Shown here: in pieces, positions 25,112 through 33,943 of the stretch
Numbering within the stretch: position 1 is the first letter of the stretch
Layout: the number at the start of each line of letters is the position of its first letter
Source: an uncultured Pelagibacteraceae bacterium
GTDB lineage: Bacteria; Pseudomonadota; Alphaproteobacteria; Pelagibacterales; Pelagibacteraceae
NCBI GenBank assembly: GCA_902526405.1
Contig: CABZKL010000012.1
Coordinates: 1-38,402 of the forward strand
DNA: 38,402 nt
Reading direction: 5' to 3'
Notes under the pieces: generated by a model
Told to the model about the DNA's origin: nothing
The model's input: the letters and a program-made list of their open reading frames with translations, nothing else
Databases searched by the model: none
Program-made: the position numbers and the translations under genes

Positions 25112-25227
25112 GCCTGGCAATGTCCTACTCTTCCATGTCTTAAGACAAAGTACCATCGGCGCAGAAAGTCTTGACTTCCGAGTTCGGAATGGGATCGGGT
25201 ATTACACTTTCGCAATAATCACCAGGC
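25112..25227 (-). rRNA. rrf: 5S ribosomal RNA
   Basis: On the minus strand the sequence has the universal 5S blocks CCCGATCCCATTCCGAACTC and GCGCCGATGGTACT, and terminal arms GCCTGGT/TGCCAGGC that close helix I. Length is about 116 bases. No 16S or 23S gene is nearby; upstream lies the polysaccharide region. This isolation matches the known SAR11 arrangement in which HVR2 separates 23S from 5S. Exact ends are estimated from helix I. Confidence 0.96.
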
Positions 25228-25241
25228 ATAGCCTTTTACAT

Positions 25242-25263
25242 AAAAAACTTTATTTAGTAAAGT
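25242..25263 (-). terminator. Terminator between the O-antigen ligase gene and the 5S gene
   Basis: On the minus strand ACTTTA, loop CTAAA, TAAAGT forms a 6-bp stem followed by a run of six T. It lies 8-30 bases after the ligase stop and ends 14 bases before the 5S gene. The stem is short and mostly A-T, so efficiency is uncertain. It would insulate the 5S gene from polysaccharide-operon transcription. Confidence 0.5.
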
Positions 25264-25288
25264 ATAAAAATTTATATATAACGATCAA
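25261..25288 (-). promoter_or_regulatory. Candidate promoter of the 5S rRNA gene
   Basis: On the minus strand TTGATC (25288-25283), a 16-base spacer and TATACT (25266-25261) form a good sigma-70 match. It begins inside the last codons of the O-antigen ligase gene. The expected start near 25254 is about 26 bases before the 5S 5' end. It lies in the loop of the terminator hairpin, so transcripts begun here could not form that hairpin. Confidence 0.5.
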
Positions 25289-26549
25289 ACTTTGACTTTC
25301 TACTCCAAATTAAAAAAGGTAAATTTAATATCATTATTATGTTTAGCCAATTATTAAATACATTGCCAGTTGGTATAATAGGCCAAAGATAAATTAGGAT
25401 GCCTGAAAGAACACAAATTTCTAGGTCGTTAAAATAATATTTTTTCTTTAATTTAAAGATTATGTGTTTAAACAAGAATCTACAAAAATAAAAAGAAATG
25501 ATTATTAAAAATACAAAACCTATTATTCCTGTTTCTGTTAATATTTGAATATAATAATTATGAGGATGAATATCACAGGATAATTTACTATTTTTGTATT
25601 TATATTTTTTATCATCACAAAAATTTCTAAAGTTTTTAACTCCAACTCCAAAAAGCTTATTATCTAAAAAAATTCTGTACGCAGTAATGTATTGATAAGT
25701 ATGTGTTTTTGTAAAAACATAAACCTTATCCTCTTTTGAATTAAAAGTTAAATTCATTTGCTTTAATGTTTTATCAAATACTCTTTCTTTTGCAGTAGGG
25801 TTAATAAAACTAATCACTAATATTAATAAAATACTTGTTAATAATGTTTTTAATCTTAATTTTAATAATTTTTGAGAAAACAAAATAATAAAAATAGAAG
25901 ATAGATTAATATAAAAAAAAGCTGTTCGATCTCCGCTAAGGAATATCAAAACCTCTGATAAAATAAATATTAAAATTAAAAAAAAAAATAATTTATGTTT
26001 TTTTGAAATAACTATCGTTGATAATCCAAAAAAAAGAGGCCATAGACGACTAAGGTAACTTCCTAAAATTTTTTCGTCTCCAAAAAAACTAGATGTTCTA
26101 GAATTCAAACTTTTCCAACCTAAAATATTTTCTCCAAGAAAATACTCATAAAGTCCATCAAAAACTAAAGCTATAAAGCAAATAAAAATGCAATAAAAAA
26201 AATATTTTATAAACTTATCGTTTACATCCAGGAAAATTGCTATTGCGACTACAAATACTCCATACCTAAAATAAAAAAAAGAAATTTTTAGACTGTCAAA
26301 GTTAAGGTTGTTTAAAAGAGAGTTAAATAATAAATAAATCCAAAAAAATAAAAAAAAGTAAAAATATTTATTTTTAAAATATGAAAAATTTCTGTTCTTA
26401 ATACAATATATTAAAAATAATAAACTAATTAATGAAACAGTTAGATCACTTAATAAGGGACCTGTAATCAAAAAAAATGGTATTAATGAAAATAAAATAA
26501 CTGGAAAGGTGTAAAAAATAAATTTTTCCTTAGAAGAACTAAAAGTCAT
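25272..26549 (-). CDS. O-antigen ligase/polymerase family membrane protein (Wzy_C domain)
   Basis: This 425-residue polytopic protein has about ten to twelve helices. A large loop after the mid-protein helices holds IHPHNYYIQILTETGIIGF (around residue 330), the hallmark of the WaaL/Wzy_C family, and SGDRTAFFYINLSS precedes it. Members either ligate undecaprenyl-linked glycan to lipid A-core or polymerise repeat units; sequence alone does not decide between them. It is divergent from the WecA-like gene and its stop lies just upstream of the 5S gene. Confidence 0.85.
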   Translation of the reverse strand: MTFSSSKEKFIFYTFPVILFSLIPFFLITGPLLSDLTVSLISLLFLIYCIKNRNFSYFKNKYFYFFLFFWIYLLFNSLLNNLNFDSLKISFFYFRYGVFVVAIAIFLDVNDKFIKYFFYCIFICFIALVFDGLYEYFLGENILGWKSLNSRTSSFFGDEKILGSYLSRLWPLFFGLSTIVISKKHKLFFFLILIFILSEVLIFLSGDRTAFFYINLSSIFIILFSQKLLKLRLKTLLTSILLILVISFINPTAKERVFDKTLKQMNLTFNSKEDKVYVFTKTHTYQYITAYRIFLDNKLFGVGVKNFRNFCDDKKYKYKNSKLSCDIHPHNYYIQILTETGIIGFVFLIIISFYFCRFLFKHIIFKLKKKYYFNDLEICVLSGILIYLWPIIPTGNVFNNWLNIIMILNLPFLIWSRKSKFDRYI

Positions 26550-26697
26550 TTAATTAAAGTATGATAGTAATTTAGGTTATTTAATATAATAATTAAATCA
26601 ATTTAATAGTTAATTTCGTAAATTTAATTTTAAACATTTACTATTTAATTGTAATTTATTCATATTTAAAATATGCCTAATTAGCATACTAATAGTT
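26550..26697. promoter_or_regulatory. Divergent intergenic region between ligase and WecA-like genes
   Basis: These 148 bases are nearly pure A/T and must carry promoters for both directions. The one structured element is an inverted repeat TATGC, CTAATTA, GCATA (26672-26688), 9 bases before the WecA-like ATG. It could be an operator or a -10-proximal site. No convincing -35/-10 pair can be singled out, and I see no small gene. Confidence 0.35.
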
Positions 26698-27723
26698 ATG
26701 AGTAACATGTTAATAATCTATTCTTTGATTAGTTTTTTGTTATTTTTTATATGTGCAAAAATTTCTTACAAGTTAAATTTTGTCGATTTACCAAGTAAAA
26801 GAAAAATTCATTCCAAAGCAACAGCTTACACGGGGGGTATAATAATTAGTATAACTTTTTTAATTGCACTTGAATTGTTCGATTTATTTAATTTTTCCAA
26901 CAAAAATTTGAATTTAATTATTTCTATAGCTTTTTTAGTTTCTCTTGTTGGACTTGTTGATGATAGATATAATCTAAATGCTGGTGGAAAACTAAGCTTA
27001 CAAACAATTCCAATTTTTTATCTAGTTATTTTTGAAAATTTAGCTTTAAATAATATTGGTAATTATAATTTTTTTAAACTTGAATTAGGCGCATTTGTTA
27101 TTCCATTTACTATTATTTGTGTGCTATTTTTAATTAATGCCTTTAATTATTTTGATGGATTAGATGGGAATTTAAGCTTTATAACTATTTCAATACTCAG
27201 TATTTTGTACTTTTTAGTCCCTGACAAGAATTTTCAGTCATTTTTGATTATAGTATCAATACCTATAATTATTTTTTTGACTTTTAATTTTTCTATTTTT
27301 AAACTCCCAAAGTTATTCTTAGGAGATAATGGTAGCTTATTACTTGGATTTATTATTTCATTCCTTTTGATATATTTAGCAGTAGAAAATAAAGTTCACC
27401 CAATTCTACTTGCTTGGTCTATAGTCATAATTGTTTACGAATTCTTATCTGTTAATATTATTCGATTAATGAAAAATCAAGATCCCTTTAAAGCAGGGCA
27501 GGATCATCTTCATCATATTTTATATGTGAAAACTAAGTCTGTTTTGTTAACTGATTTTTTTATAGTTCTAATTAATATATCATTATTTATAATTGGTTAT
27601 TTAAGTTTTTTATTAATTAATAATTTAGCTTCTTTAATTTTATATATATTTTCTTTCTTATTTTATTTCATTTTAAGATATAAATTTTCAAAAAAATATA
27701 AGTTTATTAAAATAAAATTGTGA
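26698..27723 (+). CDS. wecA: WecA/MraY-family undecaprenyl-phosphate sugar-1-phosphate transferase
   Basis: This 341-residue polytopic protein has about eleven helices. Catalytic motifs are intact: AYTGGIII, Asp88-Asp89 in GLVDDRYNL, NAFNYFDGLDG (about 147-157), LFLGDNGSLLLGF and the HDHLHH-like loop AGQDHLHHILY. It transfers GlcNAc-1-P or a related sugar-phosphate to undecaprenyl phosphate, starting the lipid-linked glycan. It is the only plus-strand gene in the polysaccharide region, so it may have its own regulation. WecA is favoured over MraY because of the HLHH loop and the context. Confidence 0.88.
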   Translation: MSNMLIIYSLISFLLFFICAKISYKLNFVDLPSKRKIHSKATAYTGGIIISITFLIALELFDLFNFSNKNLNLIISIAFLVSLVGLVDDRYNLNAGGKLSLQTIPIFYLVIFENLALNNIGNYNFFKLELGAFVIPFTIICVLFLINAFNYFDGLDGNLSFITISILSILYFLVPDKNFQSFLIIVSIPIIIFLTFNFSIFKLPKLFLGDNGSLLLGFIISFLLIYLAVENKVHPILLAWSIVIIVYEFLSVNIIRLMKNQDPFKAGQDHLHHILYVKTKSVLLTDFFIVLINISLFIIGYLSFLLINNLASLILYIFSFLFYFILRYKFSKKYKFIKIKL

Positions 27724-27767
27724 TTTAAATTTAAAATTGTAATGTTAATTTTGAATTTAAAATAAGT

Positions 27768-29081
27768 CTAAAAATTACTTAAAATCATATCATGTATCTT
27801 CGATACATGAACAGACTGTTTAGGGGTTTCTATAAAAGAATTGGGAGAACAAAAAACGTAACCTTTTGAATCATGCATTCCATTTTTGATTGCAACAAAT
27901 GCTACTTCTTTAAAAAAATTAAGTTTTAAGTTACTATTCACAACTATAAAATCTTCCTTTTTAATTTCGTTAGGATAGTTTAGTGTAACAAATAAGCTTT
28001 TATGTCTTTCCTCAATTTCACTAAAAATTTTTAAATTACTTTTATCAGAATGAATATTTTCTAATACTTTTTTTGAGTTTATTAAGTCAGTTTCATTTTC
28101 AAAAATAACTTCAAAATCCCTTGACATTCTTGGTAAAACCTTATGAAATTTTATCCCAACTTTTTTTAAAAAAGTTGAATGATTTTTTAAACGGTAATAA
28201 AATTTAATTTTGTTATAAGGTATTTGCCTTAAACCCGTTGAAACACATAAATTAGTGTTTTTTTTATATAATTTTAAATAATCACCAATTATTATGTCAT
28301 ATATTTTAAGCATATCTTCAATGGGGTCTGAAAAGGAATTTACGTACCATTTAGGATTTTTTGGAAAATCTTTTATATATTTTGAGCTATATAAATAATG
28401 ATGCTGTATATGCGCTCCAGCATTAAAAAAAATTGACGAAAAATTTGGTATTTTTTTTTTGAAAAGATAAATATGTATCATATGTATCAAATAATCTAGA
28501 ACAAGAGATTTATTCCACGGTTTAAATATAGAAGAAAAAACTAATTTCAATAAAATTAAGGTTCTTTTGTAATGAAAAGTTTTAAAGATAATTTCTATAA
28601 TAGTCATTATAGAATTAAATGAGATTCTTCCTGATGCATTATCGTTTACAGTTTGTTTGAGCATATTAGATATTCTAATAGAAAAATTTGAATTATCTGA
28701 AAATGTATTTGTCCAGGGATCTGAAATAAAATAAGCTGGTTTTTTTAATCTATTTTCAGTATTCATTGGAGAAATAGCACCAACTTTAAATCCTCGATTT
28801 TCGATTAATTCAAAAATTTGTTTTTCTTTGGGATGATTTATAATATCTCCTAATCTAAATATTTTGTGTTTATTAAAATCTTTGCCAAGATTAACTGAAA
28901 CCCATTGTATCCAAGGTTCTAAATTTTCATACTTATCTTCGGAATAAGTTTCAAAAAATTTAAAAGTATTTTTAAGAATTTTTAAATTTTTAAATTCATT
29001 TTTTTTTGATGATGAAAGATACTTAAATACAAGTTCAAAATTAATTTCATTTAGTTGAATTAATATAAATTTTGAATTCAT
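27768..29081 (-). CDS. Alkaline-phosphatase-superfamily-like protein of a polysaccharide cluster, function unknown
   Basis: This 437-residue soluble protein has no clear signal or membrane helix at the N-terminus. The start FILIQLNEINFELVFKY occupies the place of the first metal-binding strand of AP-fold enzymes. It is followed by LEPWIQWVSVNLGK, a block at FKVGAISPMNTENR, then AGAHIQHHYLY and STGLRQIPY. I recall similar proteins in rhizobial and marine glycan loci annotated as AP superfamily. Canonical metal ligands (the first Asp, and the late D-H-G) appear replaced, so it may not be a classical phosphatase or sulfatase. The fold assignment is tentative. Confidence 0.45.
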   Translation of the reverse strand: MNSKFILIQLNEINFELVFKYLSSSKKNEFKNLKILKNTFKFFETYSEDKYENLEPWIQWVSVNLGKDFNKHKIFRLGDIINHPKEKQIFELIENRGFKVGAISPMNTENRLKKPAYFISDPWTNTFSDNSNFSIRISNMLKQTVNDNASGRISFNSIMTIIEIIFKTFHYKRTLILLKLVFSSIFKPWNKSLVLDYLIHMIHIYLFKKKIPNFSSIFFNAGAHIQHHYLYSSKYIKDFPKNPKWYVNSFSDPIEDMLKIYDIIIGDYLKLYKKNTNLCVSTGLRQIPYNKIKFYYRLKNHSTFLKKVGIKFHKVLPRMSRDFEVIFENETDLINSKKVLENIHSDKSNLKIFSEIEERHKSLFVTLNYPNEIKKEDFIVVNSNLKLNFFKEVAFVAIKNGMHDSKGYVFCSPNSFIETPKQSVHVSKIHDMILSNF

Positions 29082-29145
29082 TAAAAGGACATTATTTAAT
29101 ATAATTGATTACTATAATTTAAATTAATAACAATTATTAAGTTAA

Positions 29146-30288
29146 TCACTGATTATTACTAAGAAGATCTTGGTAAATATCAAGATGTTTTTGAACAATT
29201 TTTTCTATAGTAAATTCTTCTTCAGCATACTTTCTTCCAGCTTTGCCCATTTCAATTCGTACTTTTGGATATTGTATTAAATGATGTAAAGCCTCGACTA
29301 ATTTTTTTGGATCTTTAGCTGGAACTAGCAAACCTGTAACATTGGGGATTATAGCGTCACGACAGCCAGCTACATCAGTAGTAACAATAGCTCTGCCGGC
29401 AGCTGCAGCTTCAATTAATGATTTGGGTAAACCTTCGCGATATGACGGTAAACAAATAATATGTGACCTAGAATATAGAGTAGGAATATCTTTTTGGTAT
29501 CCTATAAACTCTACATAGCTCTCCTTTTTAAGTTTACTTAATTCCTCAAGATTTAATCCTGAAGGATTATTTTCGTCTAAATCTCCTGCAATAATAAATC
29601 TTGCGTCTATGCCTCGCTCTTTAATTAGTCTTGCTGCAGAAATAAATTCATATAAACCTTTGTCTCTTAATAATCTTGCAGCAAAGCAGATAGTAATTGA
29701 TCCTTTTGGTTCATCAAAATTTGTAAAATTTTTAATTTGAACTCCTGATCCTTTTAGCAATTTAACCTTTGATGATTTTAATACTCCCCATTTTAACAAA
29801 GTTTTCAAATCATCGTTATTTTGAAGGATAATTTTTTGGTTTCTATGATTTAGAGAGAACTTATAAAAAGGAAAAATTATCATACGTAAAATTCTACTTT
29901 TCAAATCTTTGTTAATAAACAAAGTACCAAGACCAGAAATAGCTGAAACTAAATTTGGTATATTAGTAATACGTGAGATAACCCCTCCATAGAGATTAGG
30001 TTTAATAGTTATTAAATGTACAATATCTGGTTTTACCTTTTTAAAGTAATTCCAAATATGAAATAATGTTTTTAAGTCCTTAAAAAAATTAATGCCACCA
30101 GGTTCTATGGGGATTAAATTTACTTTAAAGCCTTTCTCCTCTAATAATTTTGGGTCCGCACCTTTAAGTTCACCATATCCAATAAATACTTCAAAACCTT
30201 TGGCTAGTGATGCTTCAGCAATTGGTAGACGATGTGATATAAAAAAACTTAAATAATTTACTAAAATTAAAAGTTTTTTTTTTTTCAT
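29146..30288 (-). CDS. GT4 family glycosyltransferase, PglA-like
   Basis: This 380-residue GT-B transferase starts with the typical LLILVNYLSFFISHRLPIAE and KPDIVHLITIKPNLYGG (about 97-113). It has ICFAARLLRDKGLYEFISAA, and the nucleotide-sugar motif EGLPKSLIEAAAAGRAIVTT (E-x7-E). The overall pattern resembles PglA/WbpX-type transferases that add an N-acetylhexosamine or similar sugar to a lipid-linked acceptor. It would act in the cytoplasm at the membrane. Donor and linkage cannot be read from the sequence. Confidence 0.88.
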   Translation of the reverse strand: MKKKKLLILVNYLSFFISHRLPIAEASLAKGFEVFIGYGELKGADPKLLEEKGFKVNLIPIEPGGINFFKDLKTLFHIWNYFKKVKPDIVHLITIKPNLYGGVISRITNIPNLVSAISGLGTLFINKDLKSRILRMIIFPFYKFSLNHRNQKIILQNNDDLKTLLKWGVLKSSKVKLLKGSGVQIKNFTNFDEPKGSITICFAARLLRDKGLYEFISAARLIKERGIDARFIIAGDLDENNPSGLNLEELSKLKKESYVEFIGYQKDIPTLYSRSHIICLPSYREGLPKSLIEAAAAGRAIVTTDVAGCRDAIIPNVTGLLVPAKDPKKLVEALHHLIQYPKVRIEMGKAGRKYAEEEFTIEKIVQKHLDIYQDLLSNNQ

Positions 30289-30374
30289 AAATTTGAATTT
30301 TGTTGATATTACATTTTTATCAGCAATCAGCTATAACTTAATTTTTAAATCTATATTTAAAATAAATATGCAAT

Positions 30375-31655
30375 TTACAATCTTAAACTCGTCTTCGTTT
30401 TAGAAAATATATTTTTTAAATCATATATGACATGGTTTTTTTTGCATAAACCTAAAATTGCATTGACTCCTATTTTTTTAAATTTTTTATGAGCAACAGC
30501 TATTACAATTCCATCATAAGTATTATTATTTATCTTTGATAGTGGATAAATATTATAAGTTTTTTTTATTTCTTGTTTTCGTGCCCATGGATCATAAAGA
30601 TCGACTTTACATTTGAATTTTTTTAAAATCTTGATAACATTTTCAATACCTGAATTGCGAATATCTGCGCAGTTTTCTTTAAAAGTAAGACCCATAATCA
30701 AAATTTTAGAACCTTTAATTTTAATACTTTTTTTTTTCATTTGCCCGAATAATTCTGAAGCTACATGAGCTCCCATACTGTCATTAATTTTTCTACCCGC
30801 TAAAATAACTTTTGGATGATAACCAATATTTTTTGCTTTATAAGTAAGATAATAAGGGTCTACACCAATACAATGACCTCCTACTAGGCCTGGCTTAAAT
30901 GGTAAAAAATTCCATTTACTCCCAGCTGCATCCAATACCGCTTGTGTATCAATATTCATTTTACTAAATAAAATCGATAATTCATTTATTAATGCTATGT
31001 TTAAATCTCGCTGAGTATTTTCAATAACTTTTGCTGACTCAGCCACTTTAATGCTTGGGGCTTTGTGTGTGCCTACAGTTATAATTTCATTATATAAGTC
31101 ATCTACTAAGTCTGTAATTTGTGGAGTTGAACCTGATGTAACTTTTTTTATATTTGAGATTTTATGATATTTATCTCCAGGATTAATTCTTTCAGGGCTA
31201 TAGCCACAAAAAAAATTTTTATTAAATTCTAATCCTGAGAATTTCTCTAATATTGGTACACAGAACTCCTCAACACAACCAGGATAAACAGTGGACTCAT
31301 AAATTATCAAGTCACCTTTACTCAATATGCTTCCAATCATTTTAGATGCTTTAAAAAGTTCCTTTAAATATGGTTTTTTAAGCTTGTTGATAGGTGTCGG
31401 TACAGTAATGATATAACAATTTGAAGACCTGAGATCCAAATCACTATAGGTTAACTTTAATTTTTTTATTGATTTTATTTGTCTTTTTGTAAACTCTAAA
31501 TTTTTATCAAATCCAAATTTTAGTTCTTCAATTCTTTTTTTATTAATATCAAAACCAATTATTGATCTTTTTTTTGCAAATTCTAAAGCTAATGGCAAAC
31601 CAACATAACCAAGTCCAACTATTGCTAATTTAAGATTTTTTTTTGATTTAATCAT
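30375..31655 (-). CDS. Nucleotide-sugar dehydrogenase (UDP-glucose/UDP-HexNAc 6-dehydrogenase, TviB/WbpA-like)
   Basis: This protein of about 426 residues oxidises C6 of a UDP-sugar to the uronic acid with two NAD+. The Rossmann motif [18 protein letters not shown] is near the start; the catalytic Cys lies in [25 protein letters not shown] and [20 protein letters not shown] resemble the TviB/WbpA (UDP-GlcNAc or UDP-GalNAc) branch more than plain UDP-glucose dehydrogenase. I chose ATG at 31655, which overlaps the epimerase stop as ATGA; an upstream start at 31679 is possible. It is coupled with the epimerase, so the two likely act in sequence. Confidence 0.9.
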   Translation of the reverse strand: MIKSKKNLKLAIVGLGYVGLPLALEFAKKRSIIGFDINKKRIEELKFGFDKNLEFTKRQIKSIKKLKLTYSDLDLRSSNCYIITVPTPINKLKKPYLKELFKASKMIGSILSKGDLIIYESTVYPGCVEEFCVPILEKFSGLEFNKNFFCGYSPERINPGDKYHKISNIKKVTSGSTPQITDLVDDLYNEIITVGTHKAPSIKVAESAKVIENTQRDLNIALINELSILFSKMNIDTQAVLDAAGSKWNFLPFKPGLVGGHCIGVDPYYLTYKAKNIGYHPKVILAGRKINDSMGAHVASELFGQMKKKSIKIKGSKILIMGLTFKENCADIRNSGIENVIKILKKFKCKVDLYDPWARKQEIKKTYNIYPLSKINNNTYDGIVIAVAHKKFKKIGVNAILGLCKKNHVIYDLKNIFSKTKTSLRL

Positions 31656-32659
31656 ATTTTGTAATAGTCTTTGTACCAATTAACAAAGTTTGAAACTCCT
31701 TTAACAACAGATGTAGAAGGTTTATAGTCAAATTTTTTTATAAAATTATCAACATTCGCGTTAGTATCTTGAATATCTCCTGGTTGTAATGGCAAAAAAT
31801 TTATCTTTGCTTTTTTTTCTAAATTCTTCTCTAAAGCATTAATATAATCCATTAATTTTACTGGCTTATTATTCCCTATATTGTAAACTTTCCACGGAGC
31901 TTTGCTGCTAGCTGGATCTGGTTTACTGCTATCCCATTCAATATTACTTTTAGCTGGGTTGTCTAAGGCTTTTATAACACCATTAACGATATCATCAATA
32001 TAAGTGAAATCCCTAGTATGATTACCGTTATTAAATACATTGATAGTTTTTCCATCTATGATTGCCTTTGTAAATTTAAATAAAGCCATATCAGGTCGTC
32101 CCCATGGACCATAAACTGTGAAAAATCTAAGGCCGGTCGTTGGAATTTGAAAAAGATAACTATATGAATGAGCCATCAACTCATTAGATATTTTAGAGGC
32201 AGCATAAACAGATAGTGGATGACTTACACAGTCATGTTCTGAAAAGGGCATTTTAGTATTTGCTCCGTAGACACTTGAGGTACTAGCGTAAACTAAATGT
32301 TTTACTTTATAATTACGACAACTTTCTAGTAAATTAGCAAATCCCAAAATATTACTATTTATGTAGGCAAGTGGGTTTTCAATAGAGTAACGGACACCAG
32401 CTTGGGCTGCTAAGTTTATTACTTTTTGAAATTTATGATTTTTAAATATATCACTGAGATCATTAAAATCCTTAATATCTGATTTGTAATGTTTATAATT
32501 TTTATATTTCTTAAGAAGATTTATTCGGTCATCTTTAATTTTCGTATCATAATAATCATTATGATTATCTAAACCAATTACCTGATCACCTCTGTCTAAT
32601 AATTTTACTGATAACATTGATCCAATAAAACCAGCTGAACCTGTTACTAATATTTTCAT
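31652..32659 (-). CDS. NAD-dependent epimerase, UDP-glucuronate 4-epimerase-like
   Basis: This 335-residue extended SDR has the NAD motif [29 protein letters not shown] (characteristic of the UDP-uronate 4-epimerase group), [11 protein letters not shown], the catalytic YAASK and [20 protein letters not shown]. It inverts C4 of a UDP-uronic acid, for example UDP-GlcA to UDP-GalA. With the overlapping dehydrogenase it would supply a UDP-uronic acid for the glycan. Whether the sugar is N-acetylated is not clear. Confidence 0.9.
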   Translation of the reverse strand: MKILVTGSAGFIGSMLSVKLLDRGDQVIGLDNHNDYYDTKIKDDRINLLKKYKNYKHYKSDIKDFNDLSDIFKNHKFQKVINLAAQAGVRYSIENPLAYINSNILGFANLLESCRNYKVKHLVYASTSSVYGANTKMPFSEHDCVSHPLSVYAASKISNELMAHSYSYLFQIPTTGLRFFTVYGPWGRPDMALFKFTKAIIDGKTINVFNNGNHTRDFTYIDDIVNGVIKALDNPAKSNIEWDSSKPDPASSKAPWKVYNIGNNKPVKLMDYINALEKNLEKKAKINFLPLQPGDIQDTNANVDNFIKKFDYKPSTSVVKGVSNFVNWYKDYYKI

Positions 32660-32749
32660 ATTATACCTTCAATTTTAAAAATATATTTAATTCATTAAAT
32701 TAAATTAATTTATTTTTAAAGTCCTTTATCATGCATTAAGTTTTAATAA

Positions 32750-33913
32750 TCAATCGACTTTGTTATAAATTGAATGATAAATTGATGTATATTCGTTTTT
32801 GACATAATTGATGTTATAATTTTTAATTATTTTTTCTCTAGCTTTTTTGCCATACATTTGAAATTCATCTAATGGAATTTTTAGAACTTTATACAAACAA
32901 TTTGAGAGAAGTATTGGGTTGTTGATTGGTACAACCCAACCTGTGTCACCTACTATTTCTTTTGCATCTCCAGTATCAGTTGTCACACAAGGTAATCCTG
33001 ATAGCATTGCTTCTCCTATGACATTCGGAAATCCTTCTGCTTTAGAGGAAAGACATAAAAAATCAAAACTTTTCATTAAATAATTTACATCAGATCGCTC
33101 ACCTAAAAAAATTATTTTATCAAAGTTTGTGGCGTATTTTTTTAAATCTTTTCCTACAGCTATCAAAATAACGTCAGGGTATTTTCTTTTTAGTATATCA
33201 AAAGCCTTAAATAAATTTGGTAAGTCCTTTTGAGGCTCACCCCTCCCAACATAACCAATGATTCTTTTCTTATCAGAAATATTTAAAGAATTTCTAATTT
33301 TATATCTTGTATTTTCATTTGGTTGCCATTTTTCAATATCAAATCCATTGGGGATAAAATAGTCATTATTTTTTGAAAAACCAATCTTGCGGTGCTGAAG
33401 TCGAGAACGAGTAGAATTATATATAATTGCGTTTATTTTCTTCGATAGCAAGGCACCAAGTTTAATCACTAAACGCGTTTTAATTTTCGTCTGAGAAAAA
33501 GCTTCAAGGCTCAGACGTATATTCCAGAAAACTTTTGTTTTCTTTTTAATCATAGCATTGCCAACTAATGCTGCTAAATTACCATGGTACATCCATCCTT
33601 GTATAATATCAGGCTTTTGATTTTTAAGGATATTTTTTAAAATTTTTAGTGACTTAAAATTAATTTGACCTCTATTCAAATTTAGACAATCTAACGATAT
33701 TTTTTTTTCTTTTAGTAATGGTCCATAATAACCTTCTGACATTAACGAAATTACATGATTTTTAATTTTCCCATTTAAAGTACTACTTAAAAGATTAAAT
33801 AAAAATCTTTCAGCACCACCTCTTTCAAGACCTGTTATAATATGAGTAACTACAGGTATTTTATTTGATAATTTTTTAGCTTTAACAATGTTATTTGATA
33901 ATAAATTTTTCAC
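32750..33913 (-). CDS. GT4 family glycosyltransferase
   Basis: This 387-residue GT-B protein has HIITGLERGGAERFLFNLL at the start, the glycine-rich acceptor-side motif. DIIQGWMYHGNLAALVG and NIRLSLEAFSQ follow, and the donor domain carries IGYVGRGEPQKDLPNLFKAF and the E-x7-E motif EGFPNVIGEAMLSGLPCVTT. The donor sugar is unknown. It lies in the minus-strand polysaccharide run, 90 bases before the epimerase gene. Confidence 0.9.
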   Translation of the reverse strand: MKNLLSNNIVKAKKLSNKIPVVTHIITGLERGGAERFLFNLLSSTLNGKIKNHVISLMSEGYYGPLLKEKKISLDCLNLNRGQINFKSLKILKNILKNQKPDIIQGWMYHGNLAALVGNAMIKKKTKVFWNIRLSLEAFSQTKIKTRLVIKLGALLSKKINAIIYNSTRSRLQHRKIGFSKNNDYFIPNGFDIEKWQPNENTRYKIRNSLNISDKKRIIGYVGRGEPQKDLPNLFKAFDILKRKYPDVILIAVGKDLKKYATNFDKIIFLGERSDVNYLMKSFDFLCLSSKAEGFPNVIGEAMLSGLPCVTTDTGDAKEIVGDTGWVVPINNPILLSNCLYKVLKIPLDEFQMYGKKAREKIIKNYNINYVKNEYTSIYHSIYNKVD

Positions 33914-33943
33914 TACATATAAATATTTAAATTACACCATAAA

